A stretch of 64,000 bases of DNA from Maridesulfovibrio bastinii DSM 16055 (lineage in GTDB: Bacteria; Desulfobacterota; Desulfovibrionia; Desulfovibrionales; Desulfovibrionaceae): NCBI RefSeq assembly GCF_000429985.1, contig NZ_AUCX01000015.1, positions 1 through 64,000 of the forward strand, in the 5' to 3' direction. Below, piece by piece: positions 63,375-64,000 of this stretch; within the stretch, counting starts at the first letter, position 1, and every line of letters starts with the position of its first letter. The translations under genes were made by a program, and so were the position numbers. The notes below the pieces were generated by a model. The model was not told the origin of the DNA and did not search any database. It saw only the letters and a list, made by a program, of their open reading frames with translations.

Positions 63375-64000
63375 AGCTTTGCTTCGTCTTCATGAATTAC
63401 GTCCTGATGTAAAAGTCCATATCCTTAGGTCATATCTGAATGATGGACCCGGAACATTCAAGGTGTTGCTGAACATGCCGCCAAATGTGCTCTCAGTAGC
63501 ATGTGACTCGAACACATACCATATTACGACCAATGACAATGAACATAATCAGGACATTGAAACTCATGCCCACTTTGTGAAGAATAACAGTTCATTTTAT
63601 CCCATAATGTTTAATTTTGACATCGAACATGGAGACGATGGAACTGAGGCGTGCTGGGAAAATCAGTATGAACTGGAACGACGCGGGTTGAACATTGTTC
63701 CGGTGATCCAGAATTTGGAATATGAAGTCCCACATGTCATTGAAAGGGGGGATGAGCTTGTTGCAATTGGTTCGACCCGGATGAAAAAAATGGATGAGAT
63801 AAATGACGCCACTGATGAACTCTATCGCAATAACATTTGCACCCATTTATTCGGAGTGGGGTCAATGGCAAAACTTCTTGGAACAAAGGCATGGAGTTCA
63901 GATTGTAGTTCTTTCGGGAAATGGATTGCAAGCGGAAGAGCTATTTGGTTCGATGAAGTCAGCCAAAAAGAAATATCCTTTGCTTTTAGAAAATATAATA
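63343..64000 (+). CDS. TGT-like TIM-barrel protein, partial (runs off the window)
   Basis: Open from ATG 63343 to the window end without a stop (219 codons visible). AGGAG lies 9 nt upstream, inside the previous gene. The segments LSVACDSNTYHI, GLNIVPVIQNLEYEV, ELVAIGSTRMKK, THLFGVGSMAKLLG and AWSSDCSSFGKW follow the strand order of tRNA-guanine transglycosylase-like barrels such as DpdA of phages and DNA-deazapurine clusters. That relation is inferred from pattern, and the end is missing. Confidence 0.6.
   Translation, partial: MRMYLSSMTYEALLRLHELRPDVKVHILRSYLNDGPGTFKVLLNMPPNVLSVACDSNTYHITTNDNEHNQDIETHAHFVKNNSSFYPIMFNFDIEHGDDGTEACWENQYELERRGLNIVPVIQNLEYEVPHVIERGDELVAIGSTRMKKMDEINDATDELYRNNICTHLFGVGSMAKLLGTKAWSSDCSSFGKWIASGRAIWFDEVSQKEISFAFRKYN

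Overview
The window looks like a chromosomal segment of a marine or halotolerant sulfate reducer of the Desulfovibrionaceae type. The best taxonomic hint is a short-chain flavodoxin (6866-7306) that reads like the classic Desulfovibrio protein. Two compatible-solute loci fit a salty habitat. Both window edges cut genes. No rRNA, CRISPR array or prophage structural module was seen.

Layout. (1) 1-770: tail of an ISL3-type transposase with an 85-bp tandem duplication, then tRNA-Val and tRNA-Asp on the minus strand. (2) 1754-6709: a choline-to-glycine-betaine unit (FadR-type GntR regulator, betA, betB, choline/betaine-binding protein) behind a promoter with palindromic TGGT-N-ACCA operators. (3) 6866-11815: flavodoxin with a Fur-like promoter, glycosyltransferase, Crp/Fnr regulator, DUF190, DUF554 and a flavodoxin-ferredoxin fusion. 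(4) 12337-23942: a PLP trans-sulfuration enzyme, then an ectoine/hydroxyectoine uptake and catabolism operon on the minus strand, in transcription order M20 deacetylase, uehABC TRAP transporter, enuR, eutA, eutB, eutC, doeA, Lrp/AsnC. (5) 25150-41674: assorted chromosomal genes (aldo/keto reductase, rsgA, chemoreceptor, cupin plus LysE exporter with divergent LysR, AraC plus MFS, a four-gene glycan cluster, DUF711, nucleobase permease). A TetR pseudogene still keeps its operator-like palindrome. (6) 42035-46475: an AT-rich, compact two-gene unit of a large HEVSH metallopeptidase-like protein and an MBL-fold hydrolase, preceded by a small ORF and an intrinsic terminator. I regard this as the best candidate for an undescribed system. 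(7) 46889-48653: a decayed second copy of the window-start transposase and an SNase-like/outer-membrane-barrel fusion.

(8) 48941 to the window end: a genomic island. A 45-bp copy of the 3' half of tRNA-Asp, still next to a tRNA-type terminator, marks its left attachment site. The island begins with a SIR2-domain protein and a complete type I restriction-modification operon (hsdM-hsdS-hsdR). It continues with plus-strand mobile-element genes, most without a known function: two DUF6573 paralogues with duplicated leaders, a zinc-ribbon membrane peptide, AbrB-like proteins, a GC-rich structured region that may be an RNA, and a TIM-barrel-like gene running off the end. Integrase and intact tRNA-Asp should lie to the right of the window.

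How the genes work together: choline and ectoine are salt-stress solutes. The left part can convert choline to betaine and scavenge or degrade ectoine, each under its own GntR/MocR/Lrp-class regulators. The right part is defence-rich and mobile.
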